Shown piece after piece: positions 18,881-28,163 of a DNA stretch of 64,000 nt. The position numbers and the translations under genes were made by a program. The notes beneath the pieces are model-generated. The model ran no database searches. It had not been told where the DNA came from and worked only from the letters and a program-made list of their open reading frames with translations. Source of the stretch: Roseivirga sp. 4D4 (GTDB taxonomy: Bacteria > Bacteroidota > Bacteroidia > Cytophagales > Cyclobacteriaceae); the NCBI RefSeq assembly GCF_001747095.1, contig NZ_MDGP01000001.1, positions 3,021,001 to 3,085,000 of the forward strand, written 5' to 3'. Each line of letters opens with the position of its first letter. Positions within the stretch are counted from its first letter, which is position 1.

Positions 18881-19846
18881 ATGAGTGAAAACACGTCTGA
18901 TGTCGCATTAGCCGACAAGTTCTTTGAAGATTTTAAACGTCTCAAAGCAGAAATTTCAAAAGTGATCATTGGCCAGGATGAAGTAGTTAACCTACTTCTG
19001 ACTTCAATCTTTTGTAAAGGCCACAGTTTGCTTGTAGGTGTACCCGGGCTAGCAAAAACACTTCTGATCCAGACGATTTCCTCTGCCTTAGATTTAAGCT
19101 TTAAAAGGATTCAGTTTACTCCTGACCTAATGCCTTCCGACATTCTTGGTGCAGAGACAATAGACAAAGACAGAAATTTTAAATTTATCAAAGGACCCAT
19201 TTTCGCTAATATCATCTTGGCAGATGAAATCAACCGAACTCCCCCTAAGACACAGGCGGCATTACTTGAGTCCATGCAGGAGTATTCTGTTACGGTAGCG
19301 GGTCAGCATTTTGATTTAGACAAGCCGTTCTTCGTATTGGCCACACAAAACCCAATAGAGCAGGAAGGTACATACCCTCTTCCTGAAGCACAACTAGATA
19401 GATTCTTGTTCAACATCACATTAGAATACCCAACATTTCAATCTGAAGTCGATATAGTTAAAAACACTACCTCAGATGTCGAGAATGTGGTTAACCATAT
19501 CTTAGACGGGGAGGCAGTAATGAATTATCAGCACTTGGTAAGAAGAGTGCCGATCGCGGATAATGTGGTTGAGTATGCAGTTGGCTTGGTTCATAAGACT
19601 CGAATAGCTAGCAATATGGCTCCTTCTACGACCCAGGAATATATCGAATGGGGTGCAGGACCCAGAGCCTCTCAAAACTTGGTAATCGCAGCGAAATGCA
19701 ATGCACTTGTTAACGGAAAGTATTCACCTGATATTGAAGATGTCCAAGCGGTAGCCAAACCAATTCTAAGACATAGAATTATCAGAAACTTTAAGGCTGA
19801 AGCTGAAGGCATTACAATCGATAAGTTGATTGAAGACCTTCTTTAA
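18881..19846 (+). CDS. MoxR-family AAA+ ATPase
   Basis: The ATG at 18881, two bases after the SurA-like stop, gives a 321-residue protein typical of MoxR. It has VIIGQDEVV, Walker A GVPGLAKT, Walker B IILADEINR and the sensor segment ATQNPIEQEGTYPLPEAQLDRF. MoxR ATPases usually act with DUF58 and von Willebrand domain proteins as chaperone-like remodelers of membrane or periplasmic complexes. No such partner follows here: the next gene is convergent and unrelated. A TTG at 18854 could extend it by nine residues but overlaps the upstream gene. Confidence 0.93.
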   Translation: MSENTSDVALADKFFEDFKRLKAEISKVIIGQDEVVNLLLTSIFCKGHSLLVGVPGLAKTLLIQTISSALDLSFKRIQFTPDLMPSDILGAETIDKDRNFKFIKGPIFANIILADEINRTPPKTQAALLESMQEYSVTVAGQHFDLDKPFFVLATQNPIEQEGTYPLPEAQLDRFLFNITLEYPTFQSEVDIVKNTTSDVENVVNHILDGEAVMNYQHLVRRVPIADNVVEYAVGLVHKTRIASNMAPSTTQEYIEWGAGPRASQNLVIAAKCNALVNGKYSPDIEDVQAVAKPILRHRIIRNFKAEAEGITIDKLIEDLL

Positions 19847-20704
19847 TTAATCATAGGTATAAAAACCTCTACCTGATTTCCTCCCATGATGTCCACCATC
19901 AACTTTCTGTTGTTGGATACGCGATGGCCTAAACTTGGCATCTTGATGGAAGGCATTAAACATAGACTCTGTCACAGAGTAGTTAGTATCAACTCCGATT
20001 AAATCCATCAATCTAAACGGTCCCATTCGAAAACCAGAAGATTCGACCAATCGATCAATCCCCTTGACATCACTAACCCCTTCTTCCAAGACCTTTAGCC
20101 CTTCGACATAAAAATGTCTGGCAACGCGGTTTACAATAAACCCAGGTGCGTCAGCCGCCATTACAGGAGTCTTCCCTAGTTTTCTTGCCAGTTCGGCTGT
20201 AGTATTTGCGATAGTCTCGTCAGTCGCAACGCCAGATATCACTTCCACAAGCTTCATGATATGTGCAGGATTGAAGAAATGCATTCCAACAAAGCGTTCT
20301 GGGAATTTTAAGCCTGCAGCAATTCTGGTGATGGGTATTGATGAAGTGTTTGAGGCCAAGATGGTCTTCTCACTATTTATGGATTCTAAAGTTTCAAACA
20401 ACTCCTTCTTTACATCTAGCTTCTCTATTATGGCTTCAATGATAAAATCAGCAACTAAAAGGTCCTTATTATCAGAAAACGTGATTCGTTTTAGAGTCTT
20501 TTCTTTGTCTTCGTGAGTCAGCTTGCCTCTGTCAATTCCTTTATCCAGGTTCTTCGAAATGTTGTTCTGAGCAATCTTCAAAACGTCAGCATTCAGATCA
20601 TAAAGCACCACGTCATAACCTGCCAAGCCAGAAATTTGAGCAATCCCTTGCCCCATTGTCCCGGCCCCAACTACTGCAATTCTTGATATGTCTTCAAGTT
20701 TCAT
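19847..20704 (-). CDS. 3-hydroxyacyl-CoA dehydrogenase (3-hydroxybutyryl-CoA type)
   Basis: The 285-residue stand-alone dehydrogenase oxidises (S)-3-hydroxyacyl-CoA with NAD in fatty acid or butyrate metabolism. It has the Rossmann motif VVGAGTMGQGIAQ, an SNTSSIPIT segment and the catalytic MHFFNPAHIMKLVEV. The C-terminal half has PGFIVNRVARHFYVEG. There is no fused hydratase. Its stop immediately abuts the convergent moxR stop, and its start overlaps the pheS stop by one base, so it is read with pheS. Confidence 0.93.
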   Translation of the reverse strand: MKLEDISRIAVVGAGTMGQGIAQISGLAGYDVVLYDLNADVLKIAQNNISKNLDKGIDRGKLTHEDKEKTLKRITFSDNKDLLVADFIIEAIIEKLDVKKELFETLESINSEKTILASNTSSIPITRIAAGLKFPERFVGMHFFNPAHIMKLVEVISGVATDETIANTTAELARKLGKTPVMAADAPGFIVNRVARHFYVEGLKVLEEGVSDVKGIDRLVESSGFRMGPFRLMDLIGVDTNYSVTESMFNAFHQDAKFRPSRIQQQKVDGGHHGRKSGRGFYTYD

Positions 20705-21723
20705 TAAAGAGAGTTAAACTGTTTTAAGAACCTCACATCATTTTCGGTAAAAAGCCTAAGGTCTTTGATACCATACCTCAACATGGTTATTCTTTCAATG
20801 CCCATTCCAAAGGCAAACCCAGAGTACTCTTCAGGGTCGATACCACAATTTTTGAGGACATTCGGATCTACCATTCCAGAACCGCCAATCTCAACCCAGC
20901 CTGTATACTTACAAATATTACATCCATCCCCATGACAAATCTGACAAGAAATATCAATCTCAGCACTCGGTTCAGTAAATGGAAAATAAGAAGGCCTGAA
21001 ACGTATCTTAGTGTCCTTAGTAAACATCTCCTTCACGAAGTGATAAAGCGTCTGCTTCAAATCAGCAAAGGACACATTCTTGTCTATATATAGACCTTCC
21101 ATTTGATGGAAGACGCAATGGGCTCTAGCCGAAATGGCCTCATTTCTAAAGACACGCCCTGGTGATAATGTTCTGATCGGAGGTTTTTCGTTCTCCATAA
21201 CACGGATCTGTACACTAGAAGTATGTGTCCTTAAGGCAATATCCGGATTCTTCTCAATAAAGAAGGTATCCTGCATTTCTCGTGCCGGATGATTCTCAGG
21301 GAAGTTTAAGGCAGTGAAATTATGCCAGTCATCCTCTATTTCCGGCCCTGAAGAAACATTGAACCCAATGCGCTCAAAAATCTGAATAAATCGTTGTCGA
21401 GTGGCCGTCAAGGGATGGATAGACCCAAACTCATTATCTACAGGAGGCAAAGTCAAGTCAGGATGATCCTCTTCCTCAGCCTCTCTTGAATTCAAACCAT
21501 TAATCAACTCTTGGAATTTTTCCTGAGCCAGGTTCTTTAATTCATTCACCGATTGTCCAAAAGCTTTCTTTTCCTCATTAGGAACATCTCTCATTTGAGC
21601 AAAGAGGTCGCCTATGATATTCTTTCTTCCTATAAACCTTAATCTATAGCTTTCTAGCTGCTCATCATTCGATACACTAAAACTCTTAATCTCTTCGGCT
21701 AACTCCTTGAATCTATCGGACAT
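20704..21723 (-). CDS. pheS: phenylalanyl-tRNA synthetase alpha subunit
   Basis: The 339-residue catalytic subunit has the N-terminal coiled coil (about residues 1-90). Class II motifs include HTSSVQIRVM and a CQICHGDGCNIC cysteine cluster. The closing FGMGIERITMLRYGI is motif 3. PheS pairs with PheT, which is not in this window; separate loci are common in Bacteroidota. It is co-transcribed with the downstream hydroxyacyl-CoA dehydrogenase, a pairing without evident functional logic. Confidence 0.96.
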   Translation of the reverse strand: MSDRFKELAEEIKSFSVSNDEQLESYRLRFIGRKNIIGDLFAQMRDVPNEEKKAFGQSVNELKNLAQEKFQELINGLNSREAEEEDHPDLTLPPVDNEFGSIHPLTATRQRFIQIFERIGFNVSSGPEIEDDWHNFTALNFPENHPAREMQDTFFIEKNPDIALRTHTSSVQIRVMENEKPPIRTLSPGRVFRNEAISARAHCVFHQMEGLYIDKNVSFADLKQTLYHFVKEMFTKDTKIRFRPSYFPFTEPSAEIDISCQICHGDGCNICKYTGWVEIGGSGMVDPNVLKNCGIDPEEYSGFAFGMGIERITMLRYGIKDLRLFTENDVRFLKQFNSL

Positions 21724-21750
21724 ATCTCTACTCCCTAATCTTTAAGAAAA

Positions 21751-21758
21751 CAAAAATA
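21751..21758 (-). promoter_or_regulatory. -7 promoter box (TATTTTTG) of pheS
   Basis: On the minus strand TATTTTTG matches TAnnTTTG exactly and ends 28 bases before the pheS ATG, predicting a leader of about 20 bases. No TTG was seen at the -33 distance. Confidence 0.45.
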
Positions 21759-21806
21759 ACAGTACTTCACGATTAAATGAGTCCATCCTCCTATTTTTGG
21801 AGTAAT

Positions 21807-22826
21807 ATGAAAAACATTCTGGTCACCGGAGGAGCCGGGTATATTGGCTCACACGTCATCGTTCGACTCCATGAAGAAGGTTATAACCCAATAATTCTTG
21901 ATGATTTTTCAAATTCTGAAAAGTCGGTTTTAAACGGGCTTCACAAAATTACCGGTAAGAATTTCAAGTTGTACGAAGGAGATATACTCAATAGATCACT
22001 CTTCGACCAGATTTTCAATGAAAACAGAATTGATGGTGTAATTCATTTTGCCGCAAAAAAGGCAGTCGGTGAATCAGTAGAAAAGCCACTACTTTACTAC
22101 AAAAATAATGTCTCTGGTTTAGTGAGTCTACTAGAAGCAATGGTCGAACACCAAGTGCCTAATCTAGTTTTTTCATCGTCCTGTACAGTATATGGTCAGC
22201 CAGATACACTTCCTGTCACAGAGGAGTCTCCAACAAAGCCTGCCAATTCCCCATATGGAAACACAAAGCAAATAGGTGAAGAGATTATCCGAGATGTTGT
22301 CGATGCTAAAGTTGGTTTAAAATCTATAGCACTGAGGTACTTTAATCCCATAGGTGCTCACCCATCAAGTGAAATTGGTGAACTGCCCTTAGGAGTGCCT
22401 AGTAATTTGGTTCCATTTATTACCCAGACTGCTGCAGGCCAAAGAGACTCGCTTACTGTGTTTGGTAGCAATTATGACACACCCGATGGAACTTGCATAA
22501 GAGATTATATCCATGTCATGGATTTAGCGGATGCCCACGTACAATCATTAAAACACCTTGATTCTATTGAAGATTTAAGCCATTATGACTTTGTTAACAT
22601 TGGAACCGGAATAGGGAGCACAGTTTTGGAGGTCATAGAATCATTCGAAAAGTCCTCAGGTGAGTCACTGAACTACTCTTTAGGACCAAGAAGACCTGGG
22701 GATGTTGAAGAAATTTATGCTCAAGTAGATAAGTCTATTATCCTTTTAGAATGGAAAACGAAGCACTCATTAGATGATGCGTTGAGGGATTCATGGAACT
22801 GGCAAAAAAAGTTATCTGGTATTTAA
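21807..22826 (+). CDS. galE: UDP-glucose 4-epimerase
   Basis: The 339-residue enzyme interconverts UDP-glucose and UDP-galactose. It has LVTGGAGYIGSHV at its start, the FSSSCTVYG block, the catalytic SPYGNTKQIGEEI (YxxxK) and RYFNPIGAHPS. An ATG at 21777 would add ten unrelated residues ahead of the Rossmann motif, so 21807 is preferred. A TATTTTTG at 21792-21799 is too close to the start to be an ordinary promoter, and a GGAG at 21799-21802 could serve as a ribosome site, which would be unusual here. It begins the nucleotide-sugar cluster. Confidence 0.95.
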   Translation: MKNILVTGGAGYIGSHVIVRLHEEGYNPIILDDFSNSEKSVLNGLHKITGKNFKLYEGDILNRSLFDQIFNENRIDGVIHFAAKKAVGESVEKPLLYYKNNVSGLVSLLEAMVEHQVPNLVFSSSCTVYGQPDTLPVTEESPTKPANSPYGNTKQIGEEIIRDVVDAKVGLKSIALRYFNPIGAHPSSEIGELPLGVPSNLVPFITQTAAGQRDSLTVFGSNYDTPDGTCIRDYIHVMDLADAHVQSLKHLDSIEDLSHYDFVNIGTGIGSTVLEVIESFEKSSGESLNYSLGPRRPGDVEEIYAQVDKSIILLEWKTKHSLDDALRDSWNWQKKLSGI

Positions 22827-22874
22827 CCATCAAATTCTGTCAATTAACGAATCAATATTACCTTTGGGCGATTA

Positions 22875-22908
22875 TTGAAATAAAAGAAACAACCTCACGA
22901 TACTTTTG
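22875..22908 (+). promoter_or_regulatory. promoter of the UDP-glucose dehydrogenase operon
   Basis: TACTTTTG at 22901-22908 matches the Bacteroidota -7 box exactly. A TTG at 22875-22877 lies 23 bases upstream, at the long end of the known -33 spacing. A start about 22915 gives a leader of some 11 bases before the ATG at 22926. This is the best two-part promoter found in the window. Confidence 0.5.
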
Positions 22909-22925
22909 AATCAAATAATTCAAAG

Positions 22926-24242
22926 ATGAAAATTACGATAGTAGGAACAGGATACGTAGGATTAGTCACAGGAACGTGTTTTTCGGAAGTAGGAATAGAT
23001 GTTACTTGCGTGGACATCGACCAGAAAAAGATAGATGGCCTTAAAGAAGGTGTCATGCCGATCTATGAGCCCGGATTAGAGACAATGGTTTTGAAAAACG
23101 TTGAGAAAGGTAGACTCAATTTCTCGACAAGCCTCAAAGAAAGTATTCAAGATTCTGAAGCTGTTTTTATTGCCGTTGGTACACCTCCCGGAGAAGATGG
23201 CAGCGCTGATTTAAAGTATGTTTTGGCAGTAGCCAAAGAAGTTGGGGAGTACATGAACGACTACATTGTAGTGGTTACAAAGAGTACCGTGCCCGTAGGA
23301 ACTGCCCAAAGAGTAAAAAACACTGTTTCTCAAGCTCTAGCTGATAGAAACTCCGAACTCTCTTTTGATGTGGCTTCTAATCCGGAGTTTTTAAAAGAAG
23401 GTGCCGCTATCCAAGACTTTCTTAAACCTGACCGCATTGTGGTAGGTGTTGAGACCGAAAGGGCTCAAAAAATTATGGAGAAACTCTACAAGCCATTTTT
23501 ACTCAATGGACACCCAACGATATTTATGGATGTACCTTCAGCAGAAATGACCAAGTATGCTGCAAACTCAATGTTGGCAACTAAGATTAGCTTTATGAAC
23601 GACATTGCCAATCTCTGCGAGATTATGGGAGCAGATGTTAATATGGTTCGTAAAGGCATTGGCAGTGACTCACGAATAGGAACAAAATTTATTTACCCTG
23701 GCGTAGGGTACGGAGGTTCATGTTTTCCAAAAGATGTAAAGGCCTTAATTAAAACTGCAGAGGAAAATGGATATCAAATGCGTGTTCTGAAGTCTGTAGA
23801 AGATGTTAATAATGACCAAAAATCCGTTCTAGTCAATAAAGTTAAGAGTCACTTTGGAAATGACTTGAGCGGTATGACTTTCGCAGTTTGGGGACTTTCA
23901 TTCAAGCCTAAGACAGATGACATGAGAGAAGCCCCATCAATTGTAATCATCAATCAACTGCTGGGATTAGGTGCCCAAATAAAGGCATTTGACCCAGTCG
24001 CGATGGAAGAAGCTCATAGAGATTTAGGTGATACAATAACTTATACTAAAGATGAGTATGAAGCACTCGTGGATGCGGATGCATTGCTCCTTGTCACTGA
24101 GTGGCCAGAATTCCGAATTCCGAATTTTACTGTGGTAAGTAAGCTTCTCAAGAATAAAATCATTTTCGATGGACGAAATGTTTATGACCAGAATGAAATG
24201 AAGGAGCTTGGTTATACTTACTTTGGCATTGGATTGAACTAG
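22926..24242 (+). CDS. ugd: UDP-glucose 6-dehydrogenase
   Basis: The 438-residue enzyme oxidises UDP-glucose twice with NAD to UDP-glucuronate. It has the Rossmann motif [17 protein letters not shown], the central helix segment [19 protein letters not shown] and the catalytic cysteine in [14 protein letters not shown]. The final FDGRNVYD motif is present. The related UDP-GlcNAc dehydrogenases share this fold, but the sequence and the decarboxylase-like gene 4 bases downstream favour the glucose enzyme. The product is then available for the next gene. Confidence 0.93.
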   Translation: MKITIVGTGYVGLVTGTCFSEVGIDVTCVDIDQKKIDGLKEGVMPIYEPGLETMVLKNVEKGRLNFSTSLKESIQDSEAVFIAVGTPPGEDGSADLKYVLAVAKEVGEYMNDYIVVVTKSTVPVGTAQRVKNTVSQALADRNSELSFDVASNPEFLKEGAAIQDFLKPDRIVVGVETERAQKIMEKLYKPFLLNGHPTIFMDVPSAEMTKYAANSMLATKISFMNDIANLCEIMGADVNMVRKGIGSDSRIGTKFIYPGVGYGGSCFPKDVKALIKTAEENGYQMRVLKSVEDVNNDQKSVLVNKVKSHFGNDLSGMTFAVWGLSFKPKTDDMREAPSIVIINQLLGLGAQIKAFDPVAMEEAHRDLGDTITYTKDEYEALVDADALLLVTEWPEFRIPNFTVVSKLLKNKIIFDGRNVYDQNEMKELGYTYFGIGLN

Positions 24243-24246
24243 GATC

Positions 24247-25233
24247 ATGAAAGAAAGAGTGCTGATTACTGGTGCGGCAGGTTTCTTGGGCTCTCATCTA
24301 TGCGATCGATTCGTCAATGAGGGTTTTGAAGTGATAGGCATGGACAACCTAATAACAGGTAGTCTAGACAATATTGCGCATTTGATGCCTCTTGAAAACT
24401 TTGAATTTCACCATCATGATGTGTCTAATTTTGTTCATGTCTCTGGAAAACTTGACTATATCTTACATTTTGCCTCCCCGGCAAGCCCAATAGACTACCT
24501 CAAAATACCCATCCAGACTTTAAAGGTTGGCTCATTGGGTACTCATAACTTGTTAGGTCTAGCTAGGGTGAAAAAGGCAAGGATGCTTATCGCTTCGACT
24601 TCAGAGGTTTATGGGGACCCATTAGTGCATCCACAGGTGGAAGAGTACTACGGTAACGTCAATCCAGTTGGACCTAGAGGAGTTTATGACGAAGCGAAAA
24701 GATTCCAGGAAGCCATTACTATGGCCTACCACACTTATCATAAATTAGAGACGAGAATAGTACGGATTTTCAATACTTACGGCCCAAGGATGAGGTTAAA
24801 TGACGGACGTGTTTTACCTGCATTTATAGGTCAGGCCCTCAGAGGAGAAGACCTTACGGTATTTGGAGATGGTAGTCAGACTAGATCTTTCTGCTATGTA
24901 GATGATCAGGTAGAAGGAATTTTCAGACTGTTGATGTCCGATTATCCTTATCCGGTCAATATTGGTAACCCTGATGAGATCACCATCTCCCAGTTTGCAG
25001 AGGAAATAATAAAGCTTACTGGCACCGATCAAAAAGTAATCTACAAACCACTACCTAAGGATGATCCAATGCAGCGTCAACCAGATACTTCCAAAGCAAA
25101 GAAAATACTTGGCTGGGATGCCAAAGTCGATCGCAAGGTAGGGTTAAAGATCACATACGAATATTTCAAATCACTACCTGAAGAGAAGTTGCACAAAACT
25201 GAGCACAAAAATTTTTCTTCATTTATCAAGTAG
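24247..25233 (+). CDS. UDP-glucuronate decarboxylase (UDP-xylose synthase)-like SDR
   Basis: The 328-residue extended SDR strongly resembles bacterial UXS. It has [37 protein letters not shown], a catalytic [13 protein letters not shown] (YxxxK) and [13 protein letters not shown] turns UDP-glucuronate into UDP-xylose. Position 4 bases after ugd makes a two-step route from UDP-glucose complete. Related dTDP-glucose dehydratases share the fold but lack the ASPASPIDY block. Confidence 0.92.
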   Translation: MKERVLITGAAGFLGSHLCDRFVNEGFEVIGMDNLITGSLDNIAHLMPLENFEFHHHDVSNFVHVSGKLDYILHFASPASPIDYLKIPIQTLKVGSLGTHNLLGLARVKKARMLIASTSEVYGDPLVHPQVEEYYGNVNPVGPRGVYDEAKRFQEAITMAYHTYHKLETRIVRIFNTYGPRMRLNDGRVLPAFIGQALRGEDLTVFGDGSQTRSFCYVDDQVEGIFRLLMSDYPYPVNIGNPDEITISQFAEEIIKLTGTDQKVIYKPLPKDDPMQRQPDTSKAKKILGWDAKVDRKVGLKITYEYFKSLPEEKLHKTEHKNFSSFIK

Positions 25234-25265
25234 CTTTACAACCTTTTTAACGTTAATGAAGTCTA

Positions 25266-26681
25266 ATGTATATGGTCAGAATTAGACTTATTTTTTTATT
25301 ATTTATTGCTTATTCAAGTCTTTATAGCCAAGAATATGCAGGTGACAGCAGTCGTTCTGCAATACACAACCTAAAATTTGAGGGAGGAGTCTTGATAAGC
25401 GCCAAGGACAAGTTGCCTTTCTGGATGAAATCGAACAATTCCAATCGATTTACAGCTGAATCTGCCAACTCACACTACCAAATTTTAGACTACCGTGGAA
25501 GTTATCCAGTGATTGAGGGGTTCAATTTGAATTGGGAATTTGAGTCAATTCTCAATATACGCGAGCGCGTTAATGGCAAATTCATTCAAGCCAACTTTGG
25601 CTTTGAAACAAATTTTCTCAGATTCAGAATGGGCTATGATGAGGAATTCTTCGGACTTAGTGATACTACACTGAGCATTGGGAATTTAGTCTATGGGAAT
25701 AATGCAAGACCCATTCCTAAGGTGTTGGTATCAACAAACGGCTGGCAAAAAAGCCCAGTACTTGGTAAAAATTTATCTTTCCAGGCCTATTTAGCTCATG
25801 GCTGGTTTGAACAAAATAGATTTCAAAGTGAAGCTATGCTCCACCAAAAATACCTTTACTTAAGAGCCAAGTTATTTCAAAATAAGCTCACGTTAATAGG
25901 GGGACTAAATCATAATGCACAATGGGGTGGGAGTAACTCGCAAAATGAAAGCACTCAGCCAACAGGTCTTAAGAACTATGCAAGAATTTTCTTAGGGTCA
26001 TCCGGAGGTAGTGATGCACTATCGACCGACCAACGAAACGCACTTGGAAATCACCTCGGTAGCTATGATTTAAGGGGGAGCTTTGAATTCAAAAGCTTCG
26101 TATTGACAAATTATTGGCAATTCTTATGGGAAGATAAATCAGGCTTGACACCTTTTAATTGGAGAGATGGCCTTATAGGGGCTTCTATTCATTTCAAGAA
26201 TAGCAGACTAATCAAGAAAGTGCTGTTAGAAGTCGTGAGAACCAATAACCAAAATGCACAAAAAGTAGCGGATGACGGCACCACAATATTTGAACCCGAC
26301 AATTTCTTTAATAACTCCGTATATAGAACAGGGTGGTCTTATCATAATCAAGTAATTGGAAACCCAATTTTCTTACTTTTAAATGAGGGGTCAACCTCCT
26401 CATCAAGAATTAAGAATAGCATTAATGCCGTGAATATTGGAATCAGCGGATCAATTAGAAAGCTAAACTATCAGGTCAACTATATTGACTTTCAGAACAA
26501 GGGCACCAAGTTTGAAGTTATTGACCCATCATTGAGATTAAGGGCTGTCAATGTCGCATTGAATTACCAGCTATCAAGCTATGCAAGTTTCGGTAGCACA
26601 CTCAATTATCAAGAAGCCAATTTTGGATCTCAGAGAAATTTTGGTTTACGACTCCAGTATACCAAGAGTTTAACTTTCTAG
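25266..26681 (+). CDS. Wzi-family capsule assembly outer-membrane protein (first copy)
   Basis: This 471-residue protein has a signal peptide ending near SLYSQ and then many amphipathic beta strands ending in aromatic residues, as expected for an outer-membrane barrel. Family landmarks are FEGGVLISAKDKLPFWMKSN, NNARPIPKVLVS and GGLNHNAQWGG. Wzi proteins bind or anchor capsule polymer at the cell surface. It is 32 bases after the UDP-xylose synthase gene and ends one base from a convergent priming transferase. The second protein at 28164-29705 is its closest relative in the window. Confidence 0.85.
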   Translation: MYMVRIRLIFLLFIAYSSLYSQEYAGDSSRSAIHNLKFEGGVLISAKDKLPFWMKSNNSNRFTAESANSHYQILDYRGSYPVIEGFNLNWEFESILNIRERVNGKFIQANFGFETNFLRFRMGYDEEFFGLSDTTLSIGNLVYGNNARPIPKVLVSTNGWQKSPVLGKNLSFQAYLAHGWFEQNRFQSEAMLHQKYLYLRAKLFQNKLTLIGGLNHNAQWGGSNSQNESTQPTGLKNYARIFLGSSGGSDALSTDQRNALGNHLGSYDLRGSFEFKSFVLTNYWQFLWEDKSGLTPFNWRDGLIGASIHFKNSRLIKKVLLEVVRTNNQNAQKVADDGTTIFEPDNFFNNSVYRTGWSYHNQVIGNPIFLLLNEGSTSSSRIKNSINAVNIGISGSIRKLNYQVNYIDFQNKGTKFEVIDPSLRLRAVNVALNYQLSSYASFGSTLNYQEANFGSQRNFGLRLQYTKSLTF

Positions 26682-26682
26682 A

Positions 26683-28065
26683 CTAATAAGCCTTTTCTTG
26701 GCCCTTCATAATACCCAAAACCGTCAATAGCACTATTTTAATATCCAAAAGGAATGACCAATTCTGTAGATAGAACCTATCAAGCTTAACTCTTGAACTC
26801 ATCTGATGGTATTCGTTGATCTCTCCTCTGTACCCCATAGCCTGAGCCAATCCAGTCACTCCTGGTCTTGACTCATGCCTTTTAGCGAACTTTTCTACTT
26901 TAGACTTATAGGCATTATTCAAAGAGATTGGGTGTGGCCTGGGACCCACCACCGACATCTGACCCACAAGAACATTCAGAAATTGAGGGAATTCATCTAA
27001 CGAAGTTCTCCTTAGGAAGGAACCAAATTTTGTTGTTCGGGGGTCATTTCTGGCTGCCCACATAGTATCTGCATGCTCATTTAGCACCATAGTTCTAAAC
27101 TTCAAACAAAGGAACCTTGACCCATCTTTACCCTCTCTGTACTGTTTAAAGAAGACAGGGCCTCTGCTGTCAAGTTTTATGATTAATCCAAAAAGAGGCC
27201 ACATCCATGAAAGAACAAAAACAGTAACCATTAAGGAAAATAACAAATCAAAAGAGCGTTTCACAATCCTGTTTACCAGTCCATCTAACGGCAAATTATT
27301 GATATCGATGACCGCAACACTCTCGTACCTTCGCAAGACAAAAGTCTTTAGAAGATCAGTTTTGAACTCAGGCAGTAATTTTATTCGCTTCGCATGACTA
27401 TCTGCAAATTGAATTAAACTGTCTTTGGTACGCTTATTCAGTCTATCACTTATGTAAATCGAATCCAATTCAGATAAATCAAGCTTAAAAAAATCATCAA
27501 GGACACCCGCTAGGGGGTAATCATTTGTTGTATGATCTGATCGATCGACTGAGAATATACCTTTACATCTTATACCATAATGTGGTTTTCTAATGAGAAG
27601 GTCATAAAGCTTAAAGCCAAGTTGGTCATAACCGATAATTACTGTATTTCTGATATTTCCACCAAAAGTGCGATACTTATCAAGGATCAGGTGAACCGAG
27701 ACGCGATATATGGTTAGCCAAACAAAGAGCAGAAGAATAAGAGACATGATAAAATGTCTGTCAATAGCACTTTCGGCAAGAAAAAGCCAGAGTAAAGAAA
27801 TAATCGATACGAAAATAAATACACTGGTAAATGCCCTTTTAAAGGTATTATAGTAACTAACAGCTCTTCCAATCTTAAAATCGCGACTTACATATGACAA
27901 AATCGGCCATATAGTCAAATAAGTCAAAAAAGCATGGGTATATGGTTTTACAAGTTGAAAAGAACCAAAGGCTATGTACAAAGAGATAAAGAAGAGAAGG
28001 GATGCTATCACAAGCTCTCCAGCTATGAACAAGGGTGGGAAATATTTATTAAAACGCTTTTTCAA
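26683..28065 (-). CDS. polyprenyl glycosylphosphotransferase (PHPT priming enzyme)
   Basis: The 460-residue protein has four to five N-terminal membrane helices and a nucleotide-binding-like middle domain with VIIGYDQLGFKLYD. The C-terminal bacterial sugar transferase domain contains KRSFDLLFS, FRTM, LRRTSLDEFPQ, VGPRPH and RPGVTGLAQ. WcaJ-type enzymes start a polysaccharide by moving sugar-1-phosphate (often glucose or galactose) to undecaprenyl phosphate. This fixes one of two initiation routes in the locus; the other is the WecA-like gene at 46193-47320. The sugar is not certain. Confidence 0.94.
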   Translation of the reverse strand: MKKRFNKYFPPLFIAGELVIASLLFFISLYIAFGSFQLVKPYTHAFLTYLTIWPILSYVSRDFKIGRAVSYYNTFKRAFTSVFIFVSIISLLWLFLAESAIDRHFIMSLILLLFVWLTIYRVSVHLILDKYRTFGGNIRNTVIIGYDQLGFKLYDLLIRKPHYGIRCKGIFSVDRSDHTTNDYPLAGVLDDFFKLDLSELDSIYISDRLNKRTKDSLIQFADSHAKRIKLLPEFKTDLLKTFVLRRYESVAVIDINNLPLDGLVNRIVKRSFDLLFSLMVTVFVLSWMWPLFGLIIKLDSRGPVFFKQYREGKDGSRFLCLKFRTMVLNEHADTMWAARNDPRTTKFGSFLRRTSLDEFPQFLNVLVGQMSVVGPRPHPISLNNAYKSKVEKFAKRHESRPGVTGLAQAMGYRGEINEYHQMSSRVKLDRFYLQNWSFLLDIKIVLLTVLGIMKGQEKAY

Positions 28066-28118
28066 CTTTGTTTAAAAAAACTTCAAACTGATAGCAGAAA
28101 TTGAATAAATGATATAAT

Positions 28119-28126
28119 CAAAAATA
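28119..28126 (-). promoter_or_regulatory. -7 promoter box (TATTTTTG) of the PHPT gene
   Basis: On the minus strand TATTTTTG fits TAnnTTTG exactly and ends 53 bases before the PHPT ATG, in a 98-base gap after the Wzi gene. No TTG at the -33 distance was found. Confidence 0.4.
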
Positions 28127-28163
28127 CAAAACCTTGCTCTTTATCCACACTATGTATGATTTA

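Noticed and set aside
21792..21806. TATTTTTG box directly before galE as a leaderless promoter
   Set aside because: The match is exact but only 7 bases from the ATG, there is no -33 element and a GGAG follows, so chance is as likely as a leaderless start.
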